A stretch of DNA of 31,128 nucleotides from JBEBSD01 sp040394475 (GCA_040394475.1 JBEBSD010000071.1:1-31128); one strand, 5' to 3'; positions 8,669 to 16,630 are shown, counted from the first letter of the stretch. Notes: a model not told the origin generated them from the sequence alone. Numbers and translations: made by a program.

Positions 8669-10354
8669 TCAGTTATAACCGTCGTTCTGGGTCAGCGTGC
8701 CGGTGACGTTTCGTTCTATTTCACTGAACGGGATGGGGTACAGGTTATGGAAAGGCCTGACCGTGTGCCCGGACGACTCGTTGTATTTTACCGTTCTTTC
8801 ATAAACAAGCCCGAGCCTGGCCAGGGTAAGCCTGCGCCTTTCCTCGATACCCAGTTCCCGCATTCTCTCATCCAGGATATAGTCGATAGTGATTTCGTCG
8901 GGCGCCGCTGCCGCAGCATTGGCCCTGGCGCGGACGGTATTGATATCGGCGGCGGCCAGCGATCGGTCTCCTTTTCCTAAATGCGCTTCGGCCCTGATAA
9001 GATAGGTTTCTGCCAGCCGTACGTAATACTGATCGGTGTAATTGCCGCCGGCAGTATTAAGAAGCAGTCCTGTAGCGCTGTCGGCGTACAGGTTGTCGGG
9101 ATGACTGCCCGGAGGAGAAGCCTTGCTTTGGTAGGGATAGAAATTCCGCAGCGTATCCAGTCTTGCCGGCGGGTTTTCCACTACGCTTTTTCCGTAATAG
9201 GCAGAAGCCGGGTTACTGTAGTAAAAATCCCTCACGAAATTATACGACGAGTTCCGGATATCGTTTGCGAAATCTTTTTGCCAGACCGTGTATTTCAAAT
9301 GGTTGGAAGGAGGCATCCAGCCTACACCGCGTCCCCCTGTTCCGCCGGATGTAGCCCCTATGAAGCCCAGGACGCCGTCGGGAGCATCGATCTGGTAAAC
9401 CTGCGGCGAGTGGTACCGCTCTAGGAGATAGCCGCCTGCTCCCGATACCAGCCCCGATGAATTGGCTTCTCCTCCAAGCACATCGGTTTCAAACTGGCAA
9501 ACCCAGATCGCTTCCAGGTTACCGCTTGTGCTCCGGTTTTGATTATTGAGCTGGAAGAGGTCCCAGTAGACATCGCCCGGCTCGTTCCGCTTGGTTCCGA
9601 ACCGTTGGGTCATGAGCGCAGTATTCGGATTGTCTATAACGTTTGTAGCGGCGGTAATTGCTTTATCCCATTCCTGTAATGCCAGATACGTTTCAGCCAG
9701 GTAATGCGCCGCTGCGAGGTTGGATATTTCCCCGTCGCTTACCTGCATGATGCCGGGCAGGTTGGCGGCGGCAAATTCGAGGTCTGCCGCTGCCTGCTGT
9801 AAAACCAGGGTTCTATCGGTTCTTGTGTAGTCGGTTTTGGGAGTGGTTACCTCCTGCAGCTCAAGCGGTACGTCTCCGTAAAGATAGGCGAGAACCCTGT
9901 AGGAAAATCCGCGGAAAAACCTGGCTTCCGCTTCTATCAAAAGCTTTTCGGCATCCGTGAGTTCACTGCCGGGGATCCGGCCGATGATGATATTGGCGCC
10001 TGATATAAGTCCGTAGAACCGCTCCCAGGGCCAGTAGGCGGTTTCGGAAGTAGGGGTTAAGTAGACGGCATAGTCGGTAAAACGGGCCGTGGCGGAAGGT
10101 TGTCCGTTATTGACAATATCGGTCCCGAAAAGCAGGTCGAAGGCGTCGCGGCCGTTGCGGGTCGGCGAGACAAAAAGCGCCTGCCTGCTTTTGTCGTACA
10201 ATTTGTAGACCGCAGATTTGAAATTATTGAACGACTTGAAGGAGTTTTCCGGGGAATAAAAATCCAGGGGGATTTCTTCCAGGATTTTAGACTCGTTGCA
10301 GGCTCCTCCTGTCAGTATCAGAAGAAGAAGTAGTAGATACTTGGTGACTTTCAT
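8669..10354 (-). CDS. SusD/RagB family outer-membrane lipoprotein
   Basis: The surface glycan-binding partner of the SusC channel, 561 residues. The N terminus MKVTKYLLLLLLILTGGAC is a lipoprotein signal with a lipobox and lipidated C19. The helical TPR-like SusD core includes the hallmark EARFFRGFSYRVLAYLYGDVP near residues 145-165. The C-terminal RagB-type part carries RMRELGIEERRRLTLARLG. It starts 17 bases after the SusC stop, as is normal for a co-translated SusC/SusD pair, and is followed at once by two sulfatases. Ligand specificity cannot be read from sequence. Confidence 0.95.
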   Translation of the reverse strand: MKVTKYLLLLLLILTGGACNESKILEEIPLDFYSPENSFKSFNNFKSAVYKLYDKSRQALFVSPTRNGRDAFDLLFGTDIVNNGQPSATARFTDYAVYLTPTSETAYWPWERFYGLISGANIIIGRIPGSELTDAEKLLIEAEARFFRGFSYRVLAYLYGDVPLELQEVTTPKTDYTRTDRTLVLQQAAADLEFAAANLPGIMQVSDGEISNLAAAHYLAETYLALQEWDKAITAATNVIDNPNTALMTQRFGTKRNEPGDVYWDLFQLNNQNRSTSGNLEAIWVCQFETDVLGGEANSSGLVSGAGGYLLERYHSPQVYQIDAPDGVLGFIGATSGGTGGRGVGWMPPSNHLKYTVWQKDFANDIRNSSYNFVRDFYYSNPASAYYGKSVVENPPARLDTLRNFYPYQSKASPPGSHPDNLYADSATGLLLNTAGGNYTDQYYVRLAETYLIRAEAHLGKGDRSLAAADINTVRARANAAAAAPDEITIDYILDERMRELGIEERRRLTLARLGLVYERTVKYNESSGHTVRPFHNLYPIPFSEIERNVTGTLTQNDGYN

Positions 10355-10371
10355 GAGTTGAGGTGTTGTAG

Positions 10372-13300
10372 TTAAAATGTTACATCAATGCCAACAGCAT
10401 AGCTTTTGAGAACGGGGCGGCCGTCCCGTATAATTCCCTGGCCGGTTTCCGGATCCCATCCTTTCCACCCGGTCCACGTCGCCAGGTTTTTTCCGCTGAC
10501 AAACAGTTTTAACCCCTGCACTTTCCATTTCCCGATCAGGCTTGGGTTGAAGGTATAGGCCAGCGACACATCCTGAAGGCGGACAAAACTTCTGTTTTTA
10601 AATAGTTCCGGAACGATGGCGCCCGCAGCGCCGGGCAGGTGGAACTCTCCCCCGGGATTGGCAGGGGTCCAGTAGTCGAACTCCCTGAAAATATTCTGGA
10701 CCAGTACGCTGGAGGAATTGCGGTAATTAATGCCGGTAGTACCAAGATACCCGTTTTTCCCTCCCTGTACGGCATTGAGAAACAAGTGCAGTGAAAATCC
10801 TTTGTACCGGAAAACGTTTTGCACACCCAGTCTGAAGGCAGGTTCCTGGCGACCCAGGATTTCCCGGTCGTCCGGTGTAATGAGCCCGTCGCCGTTAACA
10901 TCCACGATCCGTTCTGTGCCGGGCGACCACCCTGTCGGTATTTCATCGCCGATCTGGTAAATCCCGTCGAGTCGGTAGCCGTATACGGCGCCCAGGGAAT
11001 GGCCGATAAATAAGTTACTGGCCACGAGGTCGTCTTCTTTTCCGTCGTTATCGTGATCCAGCCCGATGAGGGAAGCTACCTTGTTGGTATTATGTGAAAA
11101 ATTAAGGGAAGTGTTCCACTGGAATTGGTCGGTACGGATGTTCTGACTGTTCAGCGCAAATTCAATGCCGCTGTTGTCGATGCGCCCGAGGTTTGTCGTG
11201 ATCTGGCTAAACCCGGTAATCACCGGAATGTTTACATCGAAAATGAGATTTGTCGTTTGCGTGGTATAGTATTCAACATTTCCTGACAGCCTTCCCGAAA
11301 ACAGCGAAAAATCAATTCCCAGGTTCAGCCCTCTGGTAGTTTCCCAGGTAAGATTGGGGTTGGCCAGGGAGATAATTTCCTGGCCGAACAGGGTGGTGCC
11401 GCCATCACCAAAAAGATAGGAGGCGTCTGACTGAACTACTGCCAGGGAGGCATACCGGTTGACCAGGTTGCCGTTGCTGCCGTAGGAAGCTCTCAGTTTG
11501 AGCAGATCTAAAAAATCAACCGCGGCAAACGGCTCCCTGGAAATGGTCCACCCCAGTCCCACGGAGGGGAACACTGCATTTTTCTCATTGGCGGCGAAGC
11601 CGGAAAATCCATCTCTCCGGAAGGTTGCAGTGACAAAATACCTGCCTTTATAATCGTAGTTGAGGCGGGCCATCTGGTAGAGCGAGGCCTCTTTCCAGGC
11701 AGCGGAGTTGATATACTGCTGCTGGGATTGCTGGAGACTGTTATAGCCTAAACCGAGGTTTTTATAATCGATGCCATCCGCCATCGTAATGTCGTAGGTC
11801 CTTTCGTTTCTTCCGTAAACAAGCGTGAGGTCGAGACCGTGATCCCCGTTGATTTCCTTCCGGTAGTTCACAATATGATCCAGGAGCCAGTCATAAGCGG
11901 ATTCATTTGATTTATAGGCCCGCCCCAGAAAGCCCGCGCCATAAATGTTCGCGTTGTTTCGCCTGTTCCAGCGATAATTATGTCCGTAGTTGACCCGGTA
12001 GCTGAGTCCGTCCAGAAAAGGAAAATCGATGACGCCGTAGAAATTTCCGATCAGGCTGTTTCTGCGGTCGAAATCATCGGCATGGGACGCAAGGAGCGGG
12101 TTGTTGGCGCCTGACCCAAGAGGATATTGAACCAGCTCCCCGTTTTCATCGTAAGGACTTACCAGAGGGTTGACATTGATAGAGCTGGACAACGTAGGAG
12201 AATCGCCGGAATAGTTTGCAAAGGCCCCCTGCGACTGTACCCCGAATTTAAGCCAGGGGAAAAGCTGGTTTTCCAGGTTAATGCGGGTGGTTATCCTTTT
12301 AAAGATATCGTTGATGATGAATCCTTTCTGGTCTGTGTGTCCACCGGAAATAAAGTAGCTTGATTTTTCGGAGCGGCCGCTGATGCTGAGATTATGGTCG
12401 ATGAGGTACCCGGGATTGGTAACGGCCTTCCACCAGTCGTAATCCGTTCCGTTCCGGTAGCCATTCAAAATAGGCTGATCGCCCCAGTACCGGGTTGGGT
12501 CGAAGTCGGGATTAGGCGTGGTGTAGTCCGGCCCCAGGTAAGCGTCCATCCAGTTGATATGCCCGATTTTGGCGATATATTCGTCACGATTGTGGTAGGT
12601 CAGCGGATTTTCCGGGCTTTGGGTTGCGAAGGACGCAGCATAGTTGATCACCGGTTTTTCTATAGATTTACCCTTTTTTGTCGTGATGATGATCACACCG
12701 TTAGCGGCCTGTGCGCCGTAAATCGCCCTGCTGCTCGCATCTTTCAAGACATCGATCGATTCGATGTCGTTTGGATGAAAAGCTGCCAGCGAGCCGTGAT
12801 AAATGATTCCGTCGACCACTATCAGCGGGCTGGAATTTCCTGAGATGGTCGTCTGGCCCCGTACGGAAATCGAGGGATCTGCACCGGCCTCGTTGATTTG
12901 TCCGATGTTCAGCCCGGGGACCGTACCTTGCAGTGCCTGCAGAATATTGGTATTCGGGGATTCTTTGAAGGCCTCAAGGTCGGCCCTTGCCACCGCTCCT
13001 GTGAGGTCGCTCCGTTTCTGGGTGCCGTACCCGACGACAACCACTTCCTCCAACTGCCGGGTGTCTACCGGCAGCTGAACATCGATCATCGACCGCCCGC
13101 CAATTGCTTCCTCCACCGTGATATACCCGACAAAGCTGAACACCAGCACCGATTCCTGATCAGGGATTACCATGTCATAAGCCCCTTTTTGATCGGTAAG
13201 TGTTCCCAGGGTTGTGCCTTTTACCTTTACGGTCACACCAGGCAGTGCTTCCCCGTTTTCATCGGTTACCGTACCGTGTATCCGGAATTCGGATAACTCC

Positions 13301-13758
13301 CGGATCGGGATTGGTTCCGGAAATCCCGGTGGCGCTATTTCCTTTCTGACGATCAGTATATTCTGGTTGATCTGCCTGTGACGATAGGCCGTTTGAGCGA
13401 GAATCAAATCGAGTGTCTGCGCCACCGAACGGCTTTGTTTGGGCAGGGTCACTTTCGGCAGGTCTGTCAGTTCCTGTTTCCTGTACACAAATCGAAACCG
13501 GCTTTTTTTTTCGATTTGCTTTAACACTGACAGGAAGGGTTCCTCTGTAAATCCAATGGTAATTTGCGTATTTGCTGCGTCCTGACCACTTACTTCCGCG
13601 CCTGAGAGTACGGGAAGTACAGCGGTTAAGACCATCAGAGCAACAATACTGAGCCGCATGATTTTTAGCTTGATTCCGGCTGAATGCCAGTTGAGGTTCG
13701 GGGTTCTGCGAAATGCATATACTTCCCCGTTTTCTACACGTTTTGCAGAAAAAAACAT
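10372..13758 (-). CDS. SusC/RagA TonB-dependent transporter with STN signalling domain
   Basis: A TonB-dependent outer-membrane importer of 1128 residues. After a roughly 33-residue N-terminal extension comes the signal peptide (IMRLSIVALMVLTAVLPVLS). Next are an STN domain (about 60-115, ITIGFTEEPFLSVLKQIEKK), a carboxypeptidase-regulatory-like domain (about 155-230, GTVTDENGEALPGVTVKVKG), a plug (about 236-365, starting VVVGYGTQKRSDLTGAV and ending VIIITTKKG), and a C-terminal beta barrel ending in Phe (YAVGIDVTF). An internal start at MRLSIV is possible, but such extensions are common in STN-type SusC proteins. In this family the STN domain contacts a FecR anti-sigma factor, and one is encoded immediately upstream, so ligand uptake probably switches on the locus. 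Confidence 0.95.
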   Translation of the reverse strand: MFFSAKRVENGEVYAFRRTPNLNWHSAGIKLKIMRLSIVALMVLTAVLPVLSGAEVSGQDAANTQITIGFTEEPFLSVLKQIEKKSRFRFVYRKQELTDLPKVTLPKQSRSVAQTLDLILAQTAYRHRQINQNILIVRKEIAPPGFPEPIPIRELSEFRIHGTVTDENGEALPGVTVKVKGTTLGTLTDQKGAYDMVIPDQESVLVFSFVGYITVEEAIGGRSMIDVQLPVDTRQLEEVVVVGYGTQKRSDLTGAVARADLEAFKESPNTNILQALQGTVPGLNIGQINEAGADPSISVRGQTTISGNSSPLIVVDGIIYHGSLAAFHPNDIESIDVLKDASSRAIYGAQAANGVIIITTKKGKSIEKPVINYAASFATQSPENPLTYHNRDEYIAKIGHINWMDAYLGPDYTTPNPDFDPTRYWGDQPILNGYRNGTDYDWWKAVTNPGYLIDHNLSISGRSEKSSYFISGGHTDQKGFIINDIFKRITTRINLENQLFPWLKFGVQSQGAFANYSGDSPTLSSSINVNPLVSPYDENGELVQYPLGSGANNPLLASHADDFDRRNSLIGNFYGVIDFPFLDGLSYRVNYGHNYRWNRRNNANIYGAGFLGRAYKSNESAYDWLLDHIVNYRKEINGDHGLDLTLVYGRNERTYDITMADGIDYKNLGLGYNSLQQSQQQYINSAAWKEASLYQMARLNYDYKGRYFVTATFRRDGFSGFAANEKNAVFPSVGLGWTISREPFAAVDFLDLLKLRASYGSNGNLVNRYASLAVVQSDASYLFGDGGTTLFGQEIISLANPNLTWETTRGLNLGIDFSLFSGRLSGNVEYYTTQTTNLIFDVNIPVITGFSQITTNLGRIDNSGIEFALNSQNIRTDQFQWNTSLNFSHNTNKVASLIGLDHDNDGKEDDLVASNLFIGHSLGAVYGYRLDGIYQIGDEIPTGWSPGTERIVDVNGDGLITPDDREILGRQEPAFRLGVQNVFRYKGFSLHLFLNAVQGGKNGYLGTTGINYRNSSSVLVQNIFREFDYWTPANPGGEFHLPGAAGAIVPELFKNRSFVRLQDVSLAYTFNPSLIGKWKVQGLKLFVSGKNLATWTGWKGWDPETGQGIIRDGRPVLKSYAVGIDVTF

Positions 13759-13839
13759 AATTTTGAGCGTTTTAAGTAATCTCCAGAATTATTTAAAGCA
13801 TACCTCATTCCGGTTGCCGCCGGATAGTGGTTATCTACG

Positions 13840-13873
13840 GTTCCCCTGTTTCTTTCGGGGGAACTTTTTTTTT
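13840..13873 (+). other. Stem-loop with T9 tract between FecR and SusC genes (terminator-like on the plus strand)
   Basis: GTTCCCC (840-846) pairs perfectly with GGGGAAC (858-864), followed directly by nine T residues on the plus strand, the shape of an intrinsic terminator. No plus-strand gene ends here. On the sense (minus) strand the same stem is preceded by A residues, so it would not terminate sense transcription but could fold in the SusC leader RNA. It may end antisense transcription or mark a processing point between regulator and transporter genes. Confidence 0.45.
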
Positions 13874-13919
13874 ATCAGGTACTCTTCCTTTTTCTTTTTG
13901 TAAGTCGGTTTTCTGCTGG

Positions 13920-14927
13920 TTAGTTAGTTGCCTGGCATCCTTCGCCCTTGATAAAGATGATGTCCTCCCGTATGGTATAGTGCGCATTGTTGAATGCACA
14001 TAGTACCTGGAGAATCTGCTCAAGACTTTCCTCTCTAAGGAAGGTACCCGAGAAATGACAATGCGCTATATTTTCGTCAGTAAACACCAGTTTTTTGCCA
14101 AATCGTGCTTCCAGTTCCATCGCTGCGTCCGACATACGTACATCGTCGAAAATAAAATACTTTCGTTGCCAGCCGATAGCCGCCTGCGCATCTGTCTGCT
14201 GCGCATGCGCGCTCGCTTTTGTTTTGTCAAACGTAATCTGCTGATCCGGTAATAAGGTGGCCAGAGCGTCCCTTTCCCTGGATACGCGGACCTTTCCCCG
14301 GTTTACCGTAACAATTATATTTTTGTCGCTTTCATATGCTTTTACGTTAAAGGCAGTTCCCAAAACAGTAATATCAATGGCATCGGCGCGGACCAGGAAA
14401 GGCCTGAGCGTATCATGCGCAATATCAAAGTAGGCTTCGCCCTGCAGGATCACTTCCCGGGTGTTTCCGCTGAGTCCGGTGTTGAAAGTGAGACTGGTTT
14501 CGCGATTGAGCGTTACTTTGCTGCCATCGGGCAGCACGACAAACCGGCTGTTTTCGCCTGAAACGATCGTCTCCGAAAGGGGTAGGGAAACGGCCGGTGA
14601 TGTTACGTAAGCGTCGTTCGGAATTATCCGGATAAGGAATAGCGCCACTGCCGCGGCAGCCACCCACCAGAAACTTCTCCGCGCCAACCCGGCTGGTCTT
14701 TTTTTGTCCTCCTGCCGGGAAATTATCTTTTCAAAAATAGACTCGGATCGTGCCTGATCCATAACCACAATTTCATTAAAATTGCCCCATTCCCCGTCTA
14801 TCAGGCTCTTGAGGTCTTCGGTATTTTCAGCGCTTCCCAGGAGAAATGCCAATTCCGCACGCTCCTGTTCCGTGCAGGACTTTTCAATGTGTTTTTTGAA
14901 AAGGTAGGCCAATCGCTGGTTTTTCAT
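13920..14927 (-). CDS. FecR family anti-sigma factor
   Basis: An inner-membrane anti-sigma factor, 335 residues from ATG 14927 (MKNQRLAYLFKKHIEKS). The open frame runs on upstream to 15176, but that stretch overlaps the sigma gene in another frame and does not look like protein, so the later start is preferred. A cytoplasmic N-terminal anti-sigma region is followed by one membrane segment (about 85-102, FWWVAAAAVALFLIRII). The periplasmic FecR domain spans about 118-200 (VVLPDGSKVTLNRETSLTF, GEAYFDIAHD, VLGTAFNVKAY). A C-terminal DUF4974/STN-like domain covers about 255-330. It should relay the signal from the STN domain of the SusC at 10372-13758 to the ECF sigma factor encoded just before it. 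Confidence 0.93.
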   Translation of the reverse strand: MKNQRLAYLFKKHIEKSCTEQERAELAFLLGSAENTEDLKSLIDGEWGNFNEIVVMDQARSESIFEKIISRQEDKKRPAGLARRSFWWVAAAAVALFLIRIIPNDAYVTSPAVSLPLSETIVSGENSRFVVLPDGSKVTLNRETSLTFNTGLSGNTREVILQGEAYFDIAHDTLRPFLVRADAIDITVLGTAFNVKAYESDKNIIVTVNRGKVRVSRERDALATLLPDQQITFDKTKASAHAQQTDAQAAIGWQRKYFIFDDVRMSDAAMELEARFGKKLVFTDENIAHCHFSGTFLREESLEQILQVLCAFNNAHYTIREDIIFIKGEGCQATN

Positions 14928-15004
14928 TACTGCTTCCGGGCGTTTTACAATCTGCTTTATAGTAAGACCCGTAACGCGGGGGGTAAGGAGTAGTTGAAAA
15001 AAAA

Positions 15005-15601
15005 TTAAAGCAACAGGAGCGATAATGGAAGAAGGGATGAGATGCCTACATCGGTGTTGTTTTTCAGGAAATGGCGTATCGACCGTAAGGCCTGCTGCAT
15101 ATGAGTTTTCACGGTAAGGCTGGATATGCCAAGTCTGAGGGCCGCCTCGTCGTAGCTTAAACCTTCGCGATGACAAAGTCTGTAAACCATCTGCTGGCGG
15201 GGCGGAAGCTTGTCGATGGCATGTTCCAGAATACGTTTGGTATCGTTGTATTCGATCAGATCCTGGGTCTCGTTATGATAATCGTTGGGGTGCTGTCCGG
15301 CTGCCCCGAGGGTTTGGGTTTCGATCCCTTTCCTGCGAAGTATTTTCAGGATATGATTGCGTGTGACGATAGGGAGGTAGGCATCGACGACCGAGATCTC
15401 CGGCAAATCGTGCTTTTTGAGCCACAATTTTAAAAATACGTCCTGCACCACGTCTTCCGCGGCATCTTTGGACTGCAGAATCCGGAGTGCATAGGTATAG
15501 ACCAGGTTGCGATACGCGTTAAAAAGAACCCGGAAAGCGTCTTCGTCGCCGCCGGCAATTTTTTCCAGCAATACCCTTTCGTCCGATAGTCCTTTTTCCA
15601 T
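15005..15601 (-). CDS. ECF RNA polymerase sigma factor (FecI-like)
   Basis: A 198-residue extracytoplasmic-function sigma factor. Region 2 (about 10-85) includes ALRILQSKDAAEDVVQDVFL, which binds core polymerase and the -10 element. Region 4 (about 130-182) includes LPPRQQMVYRLCHREGLSYD followed by a helix-turn-helix (AALRLGISSLTVKTHMQQAL). The protein ends in an unusual hydrophobic tail (GISSLLPLSLLLL). It is the first gene of the left locus, 77 bases ahead of the FecR gene, and should activate the downstream susC-led operon when released. A candidate -7 element lies at 15670-15677. Confidence 0.94.
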   Translation of the reverse strand: MEKGLSDERVLLEKIAGGDEDAFRVLFNAYRNLVYTYALRILQSKDAAEDVVQDVFLKLWLKKHDLPEISVVDAYLPIVTRNHILKILRRKGIETQTLGAAGQHPNDYHNETQDLIEYNDTKRILEHAIDKLPPRQQMVYRLCHREGLSYDEAALRLGISSLTVKTHMQQALRSIRHFLKNNTDVGISSLLPLSLLLL

Positions 15602-15669
15602 AAATTCTGGCTCCGTTGCGGATCAACCTGTTGCCGACGCCGGACCTGCGGCGTACCGGATCAGATTTT

Positions 15670-15677
15670 CAAAGGTA
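15670..15677 (-). promoter_or_regulatory. Candidate -7 element upstream of the sigma gene
   Basis: Minus-strand TACCTTTG fits TAnnTTTG exactly and lies about 70 bases before the sigma start codon. The expected TTTG at -33 is not present: the position holds an A/T-rich run. The assignment therefore rests on the -7 box and its placement in an AT-rich stretch. Confidence 0.45.
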
Positions 15678-15985
15678 GGAGAAAATATGAAACTATAAAA
15701 CTATATAATCTATAGAATAAATAATTATCATATTGCTCCTAATTACCTGCTTGTTTGTAACAGTTTTGTTAGCAGTCAATTTGCTGATTATCAGAAAAAT
15801 GCAAGTAATGGAGACTGGTTAGTACAAACGCGCGCTGATGGGAATAATTATACTCTCCCTTAGGCGAGCTTCAGGGAAAGCCGGGGGTAACAGGCGTGCA
15901 TTGCCTGCAGGGAAGGAAGCGCCGTTTGGCCCCGATCCGACGGCATAATTGAACCAGGAGGCGCGCTAATATGCCCCTGTCAAAA
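15678..15985. other. Intergenic, no gene seen
   Basis: An AT-rich stretch upstream of the sigma promoter (about 15680-15800), then more balanced sequence. I find no convincing coding frame, RNA gene or strong hairpin here before the repeat cluster begins near 15986. Confidence 0.6.
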
Positions 15986-16228
15986 ATATCGGCCCTACGG
16001 GCCTTTCTACCCGGTGTTGGATGCCATTCTACCAAAATGTCGCCCCGATGGGGCATTGGGTATGGGGTAGATGATGGTTTTTTAATCGTTGCCCTGCCGA
16101 TATCCAACGCCCCGGGATTAAATCCGGGCCTGGCCCACCCCGGATTACATCCGGATTGCATTCGGACTACACCCGGACCTGGACCCCGGACTACATCCGG
16201 GGCTAATGGATGTCGCCCCGATGGGGCT
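15986..16228. repeat. Cluster of GC-rich hairpin repeats
   Basis: At least five short palindromes are packed into about 240 bases. GGCCC-TAC-GGGCC lies at 15991-16003. GCCCC-GAT-GGGGC occurs at 16042-16054 and again at 16215-16227, the two sitting in an exact 18-base direct repeat (16037-16054 and 16210-16227). Between them, CCGGATTACATCCGG-like palindromes lie at 16111-16128, 16140-16154 and 16184-16202. The stretch has no coding character. Intergenic hairpin families of this look are common in Bacteroidota genomes from memory; the function is unknown. Confidence 0.8.
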
Positions 16229-16378
16229 TTTATGCCCTGAAAGGTTTGTGACGCGGGGCGCCTACACGGGAGTGTAGCGAGCTACTGTTTTCATACACGG
16301 AAAAGAGATATTACTCCTTTCGGGATTTACTATGGACGTACCCTTACAGTACCGGACCCTAAATCTTAGTTTATTTTT

Positions 16379-16442
16379 CTCTGTGTAGCTCCGTGTTTTT
16401 GACTCCGTGTCCTCCGTGTTACTTTTTTTGCCTCTTTGTGTA
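16379..16442. repeat. Short interspersed repeat of CTCCGTGT units
   Basis: Five near-identical octamers (16379, 16389, 16403, 16412, 16432) of the form CTCYGTGT. On the minus strand they read ACACGGAG/ACACAGAG. The same kind of low-complexity intergenic phrase is seen in many unrelated bacterial genomes. A short minus-strand open frame across it is a translation of the repeat, not a gene. Confidence 0.7.
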
Positions 16443-16464
16443 CCTCCCGACCTGCGCGGCTCGA

Positions 16465-16487
16465 CCTGTTTCAACCGTGAAACGGTC
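16465..16487 (-). pseudogene. tRNA-Glu fragment (anticodon arm to variable region)
   Basis: Bases 16465-16487 match 22 of 23 positions of the intact tRNA-Glu (16563-16585), including an exact 18-base block covering the anticodon loop with TTC. A TCGA like that of the T-loop follows on the minus strand with a small deletion. There is no D arm or acceptor stem, so it cannot be functional. It lies just beyond the terminator of the intact tRNA gene, in the same orientation. Confidence 0.7.
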
Positions 16488-16490
16488 CTT

Positions 16491-16525
16491 AAAAAGGAAA
16501 ACCGCTTCCTTTCGGAAGCGGTTTT
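16491..16525 (-). terminator. Intrinsic terminator of tRNA-Glu
   Basis: A perfect 12-base-pair stem (16498-16509 with 16514-16525, AAAACCGCTTCC and its complement) with a four-base TTTC loop. On the minus strand it is followed by TTTTCCTTTTT. It lies 15 bases after the mature 3' end of the tRNA-Glu. Confidence 0.9.
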
Positions 16526-16540
16526 TAACGCGCGGTTATG

Positions 16541-16612
16541 TGACCCATAGGGGAATCGAACCCCTGTTTCAACCGTGAAAGGGTCGTGTCCTAACCGCTA
16601 GACGAATGGGCC
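16541..16612 (-). tRNA. tRNA-Glu (anticodon TTC)
   Basis: A 72-base cloverleaf on the minus strand. The acceptor GGCCCAT pairs with ATGGGTC, with discriminator A. The D arm is GTCTAGCGGTTAGGAC, the anticodon stem CGACC/GGTTG holds loop CTTTCAC with TTC at 16579-16577, and the T arm is AGGGG-TTCGATT-CCCCT. The 3' CCA is not encoded. It has its own promoter and terminator, so it forms a single-gene transcription unit between two divergent loci. Confidence 0.97.
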
Positions 16613-16630
16613 GACTGGTCTCCTACTTCG
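16579..16630. repeat. 52-base direct repeat shared with the left window edge (1-52)
   Basis: Bases 16579-16630 are identical to 1-52: the 5' half of tRNA-Glu plus 18 bases of its precursor leader. Similarity then stops, apart from the shared 13-mer gaggtgcaaatat at the promoter. The repeat extends left of the window for an unknown distance, presumably through the rest of the tRNA. Together the copies bracket the whole left locus in direct orientation. Confidence 0.9.

Noticed and set aside
14928..15176. 83-residue N-terminal extension of the FecR frame
   Set aside because: It overlaps the sigma gene and reads like out-of-frame translation; the ATG at 14927 begins a normal FecR N terminus.
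16262..16474. 70-codon minus-strand frame containing NTEDTE
   Set aside because: It is only a translation of the CTCCGTGT repeat and part of the tRNA remnant region.
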